Assembly (NCBI GenBank): GCA_964565715.1
Contig: CAZMGG010000015.1
Span: 1 to 62,297, forward strand
DNA length: 62,297 nucleotides
Source of the DNA: CAZMGG01 sp964565715
GTDB lineage: Bacteria; Planctomycetota; UBA1135; UBA2386
Direction: 5' to 3'
The translations under genes were made by a program, and so were the position numbers. The notes beneath the pieces were generated by a model, which was given only the letters and a program-made list of their open reading frames with translations, had not been told where the DNA came from and made no database searches. Below are positions 15,701-23,620 of this stretch, in pieces (within the stretch, counting starts at the first letter, position 1; every line of letters begins with the position of its first letter).

Positions 15701-16263
15701 TACGTCGCCACCACCGAATCGGGTTCGATTCCGGCCGCCGCGGCCACAGCGGCGCCGAACGGGTCGATCCGGCGCAGGAAGGCCCGGAACGCCTCGGTGG
15801 CGGCCTGGTGGGTGGGCGGCACCTCGTCCTCGGCGAACTCCGAGCGGAACGGCGTGCGGCACTCGAACGCCGCCTCCTCCAGCAGCCGCTTGCAGAAGCC
15901 GTGGATGGTGTGCACCGCCACCTCGTCGAACTCGCGCAGGGCGCGGTCGAGGATGCGGGCGCCGGCAGGGCCGTGCGTGGCGCCGAGGCCGGCGAGCACG
16001 GGATCGGCGGTGGGTTCCCCGCAGCAGGCCGCCCGCGCCTGGATCAGCGCCGCGCGCAGGCGGGTCTTCAGCTCCTCGGTGGCGGCGACGGTGAAGGTGA
16101 CCACCAGGACCTGGCTGAGGGAGGCGGCGTGGCCTTCGAGCAGGAGCCGCAGCACCATGCCGACCAGGGTGTAGGTCTTGCCGGTGCCGGCGCTGGCCTC
16201 GAGCAGGGTGGTGCCGGCGCCGATCGGGGTCGCGAGCAGGGGGCTGGGCGCGGCGGCGGTCAC
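12730..16263 (-). CDS. recB: RecB, exonuclease V beta subunit (helicase-nuclease)
   Basis: A 1177-residue UvrD-type helicase fused to a nuclease. 'LLEASAGTGKTYTL' (Walker A, about 20-33), 'VHTIHGFCKRLLEEAAF', 'LIDEFQDTDRLQYEIF' (Walker B) and 'VHGAKGLEYPVVF' mark the helicase; 'FVLDWKSNHLG' near residue 1082 is the RecB nuclease core. Length equals E. coli RecB. The start is a GTG at 16263 with an AGGAGG sequence 13 bases upstream; this is one of the few genes here with a clear Shine-Dalgarno. recB and recD form a two-gene operon. RecB repairs double-strand breaks with RecC and RecD and degrades unprotected linear DNA. Confidence 0.93.
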   Translation of the reverse strand: MTAAAPSPLLATPIGAGTTLLEASAGTGKTYTLVGMVLRLLLEGHAASLSQVLVVTFTVAATEELKTRLRAALIQARAACCGEPTADPVLAGLGATHGPAGARILDRALREFDEVAVHTIHGFCKRLLEEAAFECRTPFRSEFAEDEVPPTHQAATEAFRAFLRRIDPFGAAVAAAAGIEPDSVVATYLRWRRHPDVVLLPPEEPTDEGLAEVRAAIEATLAALPGDLTQALAGIDHAANKAPPPAFLTPGILQERIEASRGDGPGCLPLLLQFDGSRLQGVRRSKNFEKNGVFAAAARLRKAVDRTAHAMRWSLLRDVDQRLHRQKVRHNVLLFQDLLERVHAALHDPQHGRALVAAVQARHAAALIDEFQDTDRLQYEIFATCFRNRPLFLIGDPKQSIYGFRGADVHAYLAAQRDATARSSLQHNFRSHPDLVRSIIALFRRCQEPFLQAGIAMPDVTPARTADERALPGDPAQALQWRFVPPAPGEKTLTKDGAEVRVVADLQREITGLLRQQPTIDGRPLRPSDIAVLTRTNAQAVAVQDALREALVHSAIGKAGDVFECDEIEEWSRILEALLQPHHHGLVRAAWATRLWGRDGLAIHAIDGDADWERERTELERWRGLWYRHGLVVMAEDLLAGLRVRERLLPRPDGERRVTNLLQVIELLHQAEHEHHLTPEGLLEWLRHEREHKDEIDYQRRELRLESDADAVQILTVHGAKGLEYPVVFCPFLWDGKAAPRPPFAFRDGDGRMTIDLEGDEAHKTPADRDRLQEDLRLLYVALTRAGRRCVVHLACGSNTHRSALALLLFGGASAHQDLEAAMKRSSDCRDRWLAELRAFAAAQGPAMTVVEVPPDLAPPAPLGRGLAGHGGRPRPLPASLPPAQRMLSFTALALGTAGEARPEHADPAAPADDGAERPAPGGIAAFARGPAAGLCLHAILERLDLGALCRDPGLPAARALVLAELQRHGLHDPTAHPHPIEPAAAVLAMLRDLSRARAPALDLDLGRLRPDAAAVEWQFTLPVAALRPRDLGRAFREHGEGHVRDYAARLRRLEPHAIDGFLAGFVDLVAEQQGRWFVLDWKSNHLGDDAAAYGPDARQACMHEHDYVLQYHLYVVAVHRLLQQRLPGYDYEQHFGGVCYPFLRGVRADSADGLYCDRPPAALVRTLAGLFDGGGR

Positions 16264-16466
16264 GGTGGCAAGGGTTCCTCCTGCCGCACTCTAGGGACGA
16301 CGGCTTGGGGTTCCACCATCGACAACGCCTTCCGCTGCGACGGAACACGCCAGCGGAGCACTGTGCGCAGGCGTGGTGGCGTGGCTTTACATGTGCTGGC
16401 ATCACGGCGAAGCTCTCGGCCCGACACCGGCCGCGCCGGATCGATCTCCACCTACCGAGACCCACC
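16264..16466. promoter_or_regulatory. Divergent intergenic region recB / secreted-protein gene
   Basis: 203 bases between divergent starts. On the minus strand TAGAGT (16293-16288) lies 24 bases before the recB GTG and could be its -10. On the plus strand I see no convincing promoter close to 16467. No repeat or RNA gene is evident. Confidence 0.35.
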
Positions 16467-17873
16467 ATGCATCGGATCGCCCCGTTCCTCGCCGTGGCCG
16501 CGCTGTCGGCAACCGTCCTCGCCCAGTCCACCATGACCCCGCTCGCCGGCTTCGGCACCAACGGCTGGCTGGCGCCGGGCTCGAGCGCGTTCCTCACCAC
16601 CGGCAACAGCGAGCGCGGGCTGGCCTTCAATCCGGTCACCGGCAACCTGGTGCTGGTCTCCCGCGCCGGCGGCAACCACGTCCGCGTGCTGCATGGCGCC
16701 ACCGGCGCCGATCAGGGCGGTTTCGACGTCACCGGCATCACCGGCGGCACGTTTGCGATCAACATGGCCGGCGTCGGCGACGACGGCGCCATCTACGTCG
16801 CCAACCTCAGCACGTCGGCCGCCTCGCCGTTCAAGGTCTACGCCTGGCCGTCGGAAGGCGCCGGTCCCACCACGGCGCCGACGGTGGCCTACAACGCGGT
16901 GAGCGGCGTGGTCCGCACCGGCGACGCGTTCGCGATCATGGGCAGCGGCGCCGCGACCCGGTTCGCCGCCGCCGGCTCGACCACCACCAGCAACGGCAGC
17001 TTCGTGATCGGGCCGGTGGACGGCACCAACGCCAGCACCGCCTACCTGTCGGTACCGGGCACCGCCAGCGGCACCACCAACGACTACCGCCTGTCGATGA
17101 CCTGGGTCGACGCCAACACCGTGATCGGCACCCAGGGCGGCACGGCGCGCTGGACGGAGATCAGCGGCGCCAGCGCTGCGGTGACCGCGCAGATCCCGCT
17201 CGGCGCCACCGGCCGGCGGTCGCTGGACTACGCCGTGGTCGGCGGCGTGCCGGTGCTGGCGGTGGCCGATTCCGGCACCTCGCAGGTGTCGATCTTCGAT
17301 CTGTCGGTGCCAGGCGTGCCGACCCTGCTGGTGCAGGGCAACAACACCACCGGCACCCTGTCGGCCAACGCCAACGGCACCGGCTCGGTGCAGTGGGGCG
17401 CGATCAGCGGCAACACGGCCACGCTGTACGCCATGGTGACCAATCAGGGCATCCAGGCCTTCCAGGTGACGATCCAGCCGCCGGCCACCGGCAAGCCGTT
17501 CGGCCTCGGCTGCCCGGGCGTGTCGCCGGTCACGCTGTCGGCGATCGGCGCGCCGGTGCTGCCGTCGACGATCCAGCTCGAGGTCGGCAACCTGCCGGCC
17601 ACCGCGCCGGTCGGCTTCTACGTGTTCGGCTTCGCCGGCATCCCCCAGGGCGTGCAGATCCCGATCGCCCTGCAGGGCTGCAACCAGTACCTGCACCCGT
17701 TCACCACGGTGTTCTTCGTCAGCGGCGGCAACCCGACCTTCCAGATGGCGCAGTCGTTCCCGGCGGCGCCGCAGTTCGCCGGCTCCGCGCTGTTCGTGCA
17801 GGTGGCGACGATCGACCAGCCGTCGACCATCCTGGTCAGCAACGGGCTCCGGCTCTACCTGGAAACGTTCTAG
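16467..17873 (+). CDS. Secreted protein with lineage-type C-terminal module
   Basis: A 468-residue exported protein: signal peptide 'IAPFLAVAALSATVLA' cut before QST. Residues 30-330 read as repeated beta strands with NHL/beta-propeller-like phrases ('GLAFNPVTGNLVLVSRAGG', 'LDYAVVGGVPVLAVADSG'), so a propeller that follows a data series is likely. The last 120 residues begin 'FGLGCPGVSPVTLSAIGAP' and end 'STILVSNGLRLYLETF', a module also seen at 28385, 32746, 33801, 34865 and 39930. Function unknown; surface or extracellular. The heparinase-like gene follows after 5 bases. Confidence 0.75.
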   Translation: MHRIAPFLAVAALSATVLAQSTMTPLAGFGTNGWLAPGSSAFLTTGNSERGLAFNPVTGNLVLVSRAGGNHVRVLHGATGADQGGFDVTGITGGTFAINMAGVGDDGAIYVANLSTSAASPFKVYAWPSEGAGPTTAPTVAYNAVSGVVRTGDAFAIMGSGAATRFAAAGSTTTSNGSFVIGPVDGTNASTAYLSVPGTASGTTNDYRLSMTWVDANTVIGTQGGTARWTEISGASAAVTAQIPLGATGRRSLDYAVVGGVPVLAVADSGTSQVSIFDLSVPGVPTLLVQGNNTTGTLSANANGTGSVQWGAISGNTATLYAMVTNQGIQAFQVTIQPPATGKPFGLGCPGVSPVTLSAIGAPVLPSTIQLEVGNLPATAPVGFYVFGFAGIPQGVQIPIALQGCNQYLHPFTTVFFVSGGNPTFQMAQSFPAAPQFAGSALFVQVATIDQPSTILVSNGLRLYLETF

Positions 17874-17878
17874 CCGCG

Positions 17879-19993
17879 GTGGCACCGGCGCGCGCGGCAG
17901 GGCTGGCGGCGGTCCTCGCGGCCGGCGTGGCCGCCGCCGGCGCAGCCGCGCAGGATCCCGCGCCGGCGCGGGTCTGGACCTCGCCTGAAGCCGGACGGAT
18001 CGTGGTGCCGGTCCGCGGCGACGGGCCGCTGTTGGCGGCCGGTCCGCTCGAACTGGCGCGGCTGCGGGCGGCGTTCGCCGCCGGCCGGCCCGCGGTGGGC
18101 GAACGGGTGGCGCGGGCCCGGCGCGGCCTGCGGCAGCCGCTGCAGTTCCCGCCCCGCGGCGGCCAGCACAACCAGTGGTACCAGTGCACGCCCTGCCAGA
18201 TCGGCCTGCAGACGGTGGATCCCGCGAACCATCGTTGCCCCAAGTGCGGCAAGGTCTACTCGGGGCCGCCCTACGACGACGTGCTGTTCGCCCGGACCCA
18301 CGACCGCAACCTGCAGCGGGCCCTGGAGTCGGCCTGGGCGTTCGCGCTGAGCGGCGAGGCCGCGTTCGCCGACGATGCCGCCGCGGTGCTGCTGGGCTAC
18401 GCCGAGCGCTACCGGGGCTATCCGTACCACAGCAACCACGCCGATCCGTCGAAGCAGCTCGATTCCGGCGGGCACCTCGAGGAGCAGACCCTGGGCGAGG
18501 CGTCGTCGCTGGCCTCGCGCATCGCGCCCGCCATCGACCTGATCTGGCCGCACCTCGACCAGGCGCAGATCGCGCGGCTGCGGCAGGGCCTGCTGCTGCC
18601 GATGGTGCAGAACATCGCCAAGTGCCGCCGCGGCCGCAGCAACTGGCAGAGCTGGCACAACGCGGCGATGTTCGCCGCCGGCGTGCTGCTGGACGATCCG
18701 GAATGGCTGCGGCGGTCGGTGCTGGCCGAGGGGCAGGGCTTCCTGTTCCAGATGGGGGCGGGCGTGTCCGCCGACGGCATGTGGTACGAGAACTCCTGGG
18801 GCTACCACTTCTACACGCTGCGCGCGCTCGTCCTGCACGCCGAGGCGGCGGGTCGTTGCGGCATCGATCTGTGGCATCCGGCCCTGGTGGCGATGTGCGC
18901 CCTGCCTGGGCGCTGCACGATGGCCGACGGCAGCCTGCCGCGGTTCGGCGACGACACCGGCTCGCGCGCCGAGGCCGCCGGGCCGCACCTCCGCGCCGCC
19001 TTCGCCGCCACCGGCGAGCCTGGGCTCCGCCCGCTGCTGCCGCCGGATCCGGACTGGGACGCGGTCCGGCTCGGGCAGGACGAAGGGCCCGGGGCGCCGG
19101 CCACGGCACCGCCGGTGCTGGACGTGCTGCCCGGCGCCGGCCACGCGATCCTGCGCCAGCCCGGGGCCAGCGCGGCGCTGTCGTTCGGGCCGTTCGGCGG
19201 CTTCCACGGCCACTTCGACAAGCTCGCCTTCGTCTGGTTCGCCGCCGGCCGCGAGCGCGGCGTGGATCCCGGCCGCGCCGCCAGCCAGGCCTATCGCCTG
19301 CCGATCCACAACGGCTGGTACCGCGCCACCCTGGCCCACAACGCGGTGCTGGTGGACGGCCGTTCCCAGGACGGCGCCGCCGGCGAACTGCTGGGCTCGG
19401 CGCAGGGCGCGGACTTCGTCGCGGTCGCCGCCCGCACGACCAGCGCCTACCGCGGCGTCGAACACCGGCGCTGCCTGATCCTGCACGGCGAGAGGCTGCT
19501 GGTGCTGGACCGGCTGCGCGCCGACCGCGAGCACACCTGGACCTGGCTCTACCACGACCGCGCGGAACGGCTGGCCGCGGCTCCTGCCGGCGAGGCGCCG
19601 GTGCCGGGCGCGGCGGCGCCGGACCTCGCCGGGCTCGGCTTCGCCGCGGTGCACGGCTGGACGCGGACCGACGGGCCGGTGCAGGCGGTGTTCGCCGGCG
19701 CCGAGGGCGGTGCGCTGCTGCAGGCGGCGGCCGCGCCGGCCACCCTGGTGCTGCGGGCGGACGGGCCGGGCCGCTCGGTGCTGGACCGGGTGCCGTTCGT
19801 GGCGCTGCAGCGCTCGGGTCGCGACGCCGCCTTCGCCGTGCTGCTGGTGGCCACCGCCGGCGAGCCGTCGCCGGCGGACCCTGGCGGGATCGAGCTGACG
19901 CCGGCGGGTGACGGCCTGCGGGTCCGCGTCGGCGACGATGCCACGGCCGTCACCTGGGAGTGGGACGGGGCCGCCCGGATCGGCCGCCGCTGA
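17879..19993 (+). CDS. Exported heparinase II/III-like polysaccharide lyase
   Basis: A 704-residue protein. GTG at 17879 opens a signal peptide (Ala/Val-rich, cut near 'GAAAQD'). Residues about 95-340 are an alpha/alpha-barrel as in alginate-lyase/heparinase folds ('SNWQSWHNAAMFAAGVLLDD', 'MWYENSWGYHFYTLRALV'). The second part has the heparinase II/III signature 'FGGFHGHFDKLAFVWF' and 'YRATLAHNAVLVDGRSQ', giving the likely catalytic His/Tyr residues. Such enzymes cleave acidic polysaccharides by beta-elimination; the substrate here is unknown. Unusually, 'CTPCQ' and 'CPKCGK' near residues 100-125 form a two-CxxC knuckle. It probably shares a transcript with the secreted protein before it. Confidence 0.78.
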   Translation: MAPARAAGLAAVLAAGVAAAGAAAQDPAPARVWTSPEAGRIVVPVRGDGPLLAAGPLELARLRAAFAAGRPAVGERVARARRGLRQPLQFPPRGGQHNQWYQCTPCQIGLQTVDPANHRCPKCGKVYSGPPYDDVLFARTHDRNLQRALESAWAFALSGEAAFADDAAAVLLGYAERYRGYPYHSNHADPSKQLDSGGHLEEQTLGEASSLASRIAPAIDLIWPHLDQAQIARLRQGLLLPMVQNIAKCRRGRSNWQSWHNAAMFAAGVLLDDPEWLRRSVLAEGQGFLFQMGAGVSADGMWYENSWGYHFYTLRALVLHAEAAGRCGIDLWHPALVAMCALPGRCTMADGSLPRFGDDTGSRAEAAGPHLRAAFAATGEPGLRPLLPPDPDWDAVRLGQDEGPGAPATAPPVLDVLPGAGHAILRQPGASAALSFGPFGGFHGHFDKLAFVWFAAGRERGVDPGRAASQAYRLPIHNGWYRATLAHNAVLVDGRSQDGAAGELLGSAQGADFVAVAARTTSAYRGVEHRRCLILHGERLLVLDRLRADREHTWTWLYHDRAERLAAAPAGEAPVPGAAAPDLAGLGFAAVHGWTRTDGPVQAVFAGAEGGALLQAAAAPATLVLRADGPGRSVLDRVPFVALQRSGRDAAFAVLLVATAGEPSPADPGGIELTPAGDGLRVRVGDDATAVTWEWDGAARIGRR

Positions 19994-20011
19994 GCCGGAA
20001 CCCGCCATGGC

Positions 20012-21226
20012 ATGGGCGTCGTGGACGCACCGTCCCTCCCCGGGGCGGATCGGTTCAGCCCGGCGGCCCGGCTGGCCGAAGCGGGATCCGTGGCAGCCAC
20101 TCCGAACCGCAGCGTCCTGATCGTCGACGACGAAGCCAAGGCCCTCGATGCCGTGAAGAAGATGCTCAAGGGCATGCGCAGCGACTGGGATCTCGCCTTC
20201 GCCGCCGGCGGCGACGAGGCGATCGGCCTGCTGTCGCGCAAGTCGTTCGACGTGGTGATCGCCGATCTGCGCATGCCCGGCGTCGACGGCGCCGCGCTGC
20301 TGAGGCACACCCAGGAGCACCATCCAGACACGGTGCGGATCGTCATGGCGGCGCCGACCGAGCAGGAGTCGGCGATGCGCGCCATCCCGATCGCCCACCA
20401 GTGCGTGGTGAAGCCGTGCGTCGCCGCGGTGCTGTGGCAGGCCATCGAGCGGAGCTGCAGCCTGAAGGCGCTGCTGACCAGCGAGGCCCTGCGCACGACG
20501 ATCAGCCAGGTGCGCTCCCTGCCGGTGCTGCCGCAGGTCTACAAGGAGATCACGGCCGCCCTGCAGAAGCCCGACGTGTCGATGCAGGAGGTGGCGCGCA
20601 TCGTCGAGCAGGACCCGGCGATCACCGCCAAGCTGCTGCAGATCGTCAACTCGGGCTTCTTCGGGCTCAGCCGCAAGGTGACGAAGATCGAGGACGCGGT
20701 GACGTTCCTCGGCCTCGGCATGGTGCGGGACCTGGTGCTGTCCGCCGGCCTGTTCCGGCAGTTCGAGCAGCAGGGCGGCCACGGCCTCGACCTCGACCGC
20801 TTCCAGCGGCACGCGATGCTGACCGCGCGCATCGCCCGCGAACTGGCGCCGTTCCGCAGCCGCGCCCAGGAGGCGTTCACCGCCGGCATGCTGCACGACC
20901 TCGGCAAGGTGCTGCTGGGCGGCCGCGACGGCGCGGTCGGCCACGCCGAGGCCGGCGGCTACCTGCTCGGGCTGTGGGGCCTGCCGTTCCCGATCGTCGA
21001 GGCGGTGGCCTACCACCACACGCCGGCGAAGGTGGCCGGCACGACATTCGACGTGGTCGGCGCGGTGCACGTGGCGGACCTGCTGGCGCACGAGGCCATG
21101 GGACCGGGGCCGGACGGCAACGACGAACTGCCGGCGTTGGACGTGGAGTACCTGGCCGCCGCCGGGGTCGACGAGCGCCTGGACGAGTGGCGCGAGGCCG
21201 CCGAACGGGTGGCCGTGCAGGGCTGA
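20012..21226 (+). CDS. Response regulator with HDOD output domain
   Basis: A 404-residue cytoplasmic protein. Residues 33-150 form a receiver: 'VLIVDDEAKAL' gives the acidic pair, 'VVIADLRMPGVDG' holds the phospho-acceptor Asp85 and 'CVVKPC' the conserved Lys134. Residues about 165-365 are an HDOD domain ('LPVLPQVYKEITAAL', 'VEQDPAITAKLLQIVNSGFF', 'AFTAGMLHDLGKVLL'), a degenerate HD-type domain used in signalling. A GTG at 20090 would give a shorter protein starting just before the receiver. No histidine kinase is nearby. It lies 18 bases after the lyase gene and could be co-transcribed or separate. Confidence 0.87.
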   Translation: MGVVDAPSLPGADRFSPAARLAEAGSVAATPNRSVLIVDDEAKALDAVKKMLKGMRSDWDLAFAAGGDEAIGLLSRKSFDVVIADLRMPGVDGAALLRHTQEHHPDTVRIVMAAPTEQESAMRAIPIAHQCVVKPCVAAVLWQAIERSCSLKALLTSEALRTTISQVRSLPVLPQVYKEITAALQKPDVSMQEVARIVEQDPAITAKLLQIVNSGFFGLSRKVTKIEDAVTFLGLGMVRDLVLSAGLFRQFEQQGGHGLDLDRFQRHAMLTARIARELAPFRSRAQEAFTAGMLHDLGKVLLGGRDGAVGHAEAGGYLLGLWGLPFPIVEAVAYHHTPAKVAGTTFDVVGAVHVADLLAHEAMGPGPDGNDELPALDVEYLAAAGVDERLDEWREAAERVAVQG

Positions 21227-21261
21227 GGTCGGCCGCCGTTGGCGGCAGCCTGACCACTGCC

Positions 21262-21267
21262 TAGAGT
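21262..21267 (+). promoter_or_regulatory. -10-like TAGAGT, near-leaderless start
   Basis: TAGAGT ends 10 bases before the ATG at 21278; no Shine-Dalgarno is present between. See the finding on short-leader promoters. Confidence 0.35.
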
Positions 21268-21277
21268 CCGCGGGACG

Positions 21278-22249
21278 ATGGATCCCGCCTCGCCCGACGA
21301 CCTGCCGATCGGACTCGTCGGGCCGCAGGCGACCAACGCCGGCCTCGGCCCGCACTTCGCGACGCACCTTCTGCGGCAGGGCGCGCGGGTGGTGGCGGTG
21401 GCCAGTTCGACGCCGGAACGGGCGCGGCTCGGCGCCGGGGAACTGGCGGCGCGGCTCGGCCAGCCGGTGGCGGCCTGCGCCTCGGTGGCGGAGCTGTGCG
21501 CGCGGCCGCTCCGCGGGCTGGTGATCGCCAGTCCGCCGCAGCACCATCTCGCGGCCCTGCGGGCGGCGGGCGATGCGGGCCTGCCGACCCTGTGCGAGAA
21601 GCCGCTGGTGGCGGAGGCCCAGGCCGACGCCGGCGCCCGCGTCGTCGCCGCGTTCGCCGACGCCGGACTGCTGCTGCTGGAGAACTGCCAGTGGCCGTAC
21701 GTGCTGCCGGCCCTGGCGGCGCTGCACGGACCCGGGCCGGCGGGACCTGCCCGGCGCGTCGCGCTGGGCCTCGGCCCGCGCCGGATCGGCCGCTGGATGT
21801 TCGCCGACTCGCTGTCGCACCTGCTGTCCCTGGCCCAGGCGGTGGCGCCGCTGCCCTCGGACTGCCAGGTCCGGCGGGTCGTCCTGCAGGATCCGGCGAT
21901 GACCGGCGCCGGCAACCAACTCACGCTCACGCTCGGGCCGGTGGCGGACGGCGGCGAACTGCTGGCCGAACTGCACGTGCGGCAGTGCGTGGCGCCGCCG
22001 CGGCCGGCCTGGGTCGAGGTCGACGGCCGCCGCATGGACCGGCGGATCGGGCCCGACTACGCCTTCACCTTCGTCGGCAACGGCCGCGCGGTGCCGGTGC
22101 CGGACCCGATGGCGGCCCTGGTGGGCCGTTTCGTCGGGCTCCTGCGCACGCCCGATGCGGCGGCGCGCAGCGCGGCGAACGCGGCGATCGCCCTGCGTCT
22201 GCGGCTCTACCAGGCGGTGATGGCGGCGCTGCCGACCGGGCCCGCCTGA
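21278..22249 (+). CDS. Gfo/Idh/MocA-family oxidoreductase
   Basis: A 323-residue NAD(P)-dependent oxidoreductase. The N-terminal Rossmann part has 'IGLVGPQATNAGLGPHFA' (about 11-28), somewhat altered from the usual GxGxxG, and 'VIASPPQHHLAALRAAGDAG' and 'CEKPLV' (about 105-110), the family's conserved EKP motif whose Lys is at the active site. The C-terminal half is the alpha/beta domain. Substrates of the family are mostly sugars and polyols. It is followed after 54 bases by a radical SAM gene on the same strand, suggesting a shared sugar- or cofactor-modifying pathway, which is inference. Confidence 0.8.
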   Translation: MDPASPDDLPIGLVGPQATNAGLGPHFATHLLRQGARVVAVASSTPERARLGAGELAARLGQPVAACASVAELCARPLRGLVIASPPQHHLAALRAAGDAGLPTLCEKPLVAEAQADAGARVVAAFADAGLLLLENCQWPYVLPALAALHGPGPAGPARRVALGLGPRRIGRWMFADSLSHLLSLAQAVAPLPSDCQVRRVVLQDPAMTGAGNQLTLTLGPVADGGELLAELHVRQCVAPPRPAWVEVDGRRMDRRIGPDYAFTFVGNGRAVPVPDPMAALVGRFVGLLRTPDAAARSAANAAIALRLRLYQAVMAALPTGPA

Positions 22250-22303
22250 GCCCGTCCGGGCGGGGCCCTGGATCCCCCGGGCCTGGTCCGTCACACTGCT
22301 GCG

Positions 22304-23575
22304 GTGGAACAAGAACCGCAGCAGGCTCCGGGCGCGCGTCCGGCCGATGCCGGCGCCCGGCCGGCGGCGCCCGTGCACGACTTCGAAGGCAAGCTGCGGC
22401 AGCCGGGTCTGTGGCCGGCGGTGGTGGACTACGTGCGCTGGCAGCGGGCCCTGCGGGCGGCCCGCAGCGCCGGCCGGCCGGAGCCCCAGGCGCCGCCGCT
22501 GGTGCCGCTGTCGATCAACCTGGACCTGACCACCGCCTGCAACTACGCCTGCGATCACTGCATCGACTGGGACATCCTCAACAGCAAGGTGCGCCACGAC
22601 GATGCGACCCTGCGCGCCTCGCTGCGGCACCTCGCCCAGGGCGGCATGCGCTCGGTGATCCTGATCGGCGGCGGCGAGCCGACCCTGTATCCGGGCTTCG
22701 CCGACATGGTCGCCTTCCTGAAGGAACTCGGCCTGCAGGTGGCGGTGGTCAGCAACGGCTCGCGCAACGATCGCATCCTGCAGGCCGCGCCGTTCCTGCG
22801 GGCCGGCGACTGGGTGCGGCTGTCGCTGGACTCGGGCACCAACGCCACCTTCCGCGCCATGCACCATCCGTCCAGCAAGACCCTGTCGCTGGAGGAGATC
22901 TGCGCCTGGGGGCCGCGCCTGAAGGCGCAGAACCCGCACTTCGACCTGGGTTTCTCCTTCGTCATCACCTGGCGCGGCGGCACGCGCGACGACGTCGCGG
23001 TGATCGAGAACCTGGGCGAGATGGCGGCGGCGGCGGCGCTCGCCGAACGGTCGGGCTTCGACTACATCTCGTTCAAGCCGTTCCTCGAGCGCACCGCCGA
23101 CGGCGCCGAGGTGATGGATCCGGCCCACGCCGCGCAGGAACTGCGCACGGTGGTGGCGCGGATCCGGGCCGGCCTGGCCCAGGCCCGCGCCCTGAAGCGG
23201 CCGGGCTTCCGGGTGCTGGAGTCCACCAACCTGCGGGCCCTGCTGGCCGGCACCTGGCGCAATCACACGGCGCAGCCGCGCACCTGCCACATGCAGGCCC
23301 TGCGGCAGGTGCTGACCCCGCTCGGCACCTACAACTGCCCGGCCCACCGCGGCGTCGGCAAGGCGCTCCTGGGCCATCGCGACCTGTGGGCCGAGCCCGC
23401 GGCCGGCGCCCAGGCCACCGCCGCCATCCTCGACCGCTTCGACAGCAGCCGCGAATGCGCCCAGGTCACCTGCCTCTACCACGGCACCAACTGGTGGCTG
23501 GAGGAGCTGATCCAGAGCAGCGCGCCGCTGGACGGACTGGACCCGGTGGCCGACCGCGGCGACGCCTTCCTGTAG
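22304..23575 (+). CDS. Radical SAM enzyme with SPASM-like C-terminus
   Basis: A 423-residue iron-sulfur enzyme that starts with GTG at 22304. Cys79, Cys83 and Cys86 in 'TTACNYACDHC' are the CxxxCxxC motif that binds the SAM-cleaving [4Fe-4S] cluster; 'ILIGGGEPTLYPGF' is the GGE motif. Further cysteines near the C-terminus ('RTCHMQAL', 'YNCPAHRG', 'RECAQVTCLYH') look like ligands of auxiliary clusters as in SPASM/twitch proteins, which modify peptides or sugars. No small precursor peptide gene is seen next to it. The neighbour upstream is a Gfo/Idh oxidoreductase. Exact substrate unknown. Confidence 0.87.
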   Translation: MEQEPQQAPGARPADAGARPAAPVHDFEGKLRQPGLWPAVVDYVRWQRALRAARSAGRPEPQAPPLVPLSINLDLTTACNYACDHCIDWDILNSKVRHDDATLRASLRHLAQGGMRSVILIGGGEPTLYPGFADMVAFLKELGLQVAVVSNGSRNDRILQAAPFLRAGDWVRLSLDSGTNATFRAMHHPSSKTLSLEEICAWGPRLKAQNPHFDLGFSFVITWRGGTRDDVAVIENLGEMAAAAALAERSGFDYISFKPFLERTADGAEVMDPAHAAQELRTVVARIRAGLAQARALKRPGFRVLESTNLRALLAGTWRNHTAQPRTCHMQALRQVLTPLGTYNCPAHRGVGKALLGHRDLWAEPAAGAQATAAILDRFDSSRECAQVTCLYHGTNWWLEELIQSSAPLDGLDPVADRGDAFL

Positions 23576-23607
23576 CGACAGGCCTGCCGCCGCCCCGGAA
23601 TTCCGAA

Positions 23608-23613
23608 TACCCT
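23608..23613 (+). promoter_or_regulatory. -10-like TACCCT, near-leaderless start
   Basis: TACCCT ends 7 bases before the GTG at 23621, too close to leave room for a Shine-Dalgarno. Confidence 0.3.
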
Positions 23614-23620
23614 GCTGGCC

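Noticed and set aside
20012..21226. HDOD protein as a c-di-GMP phosphodiesterase (HD-GYP)
   Set aside because: The HD-GYP signature residues are not present; the sequence follows HDOD phrases.
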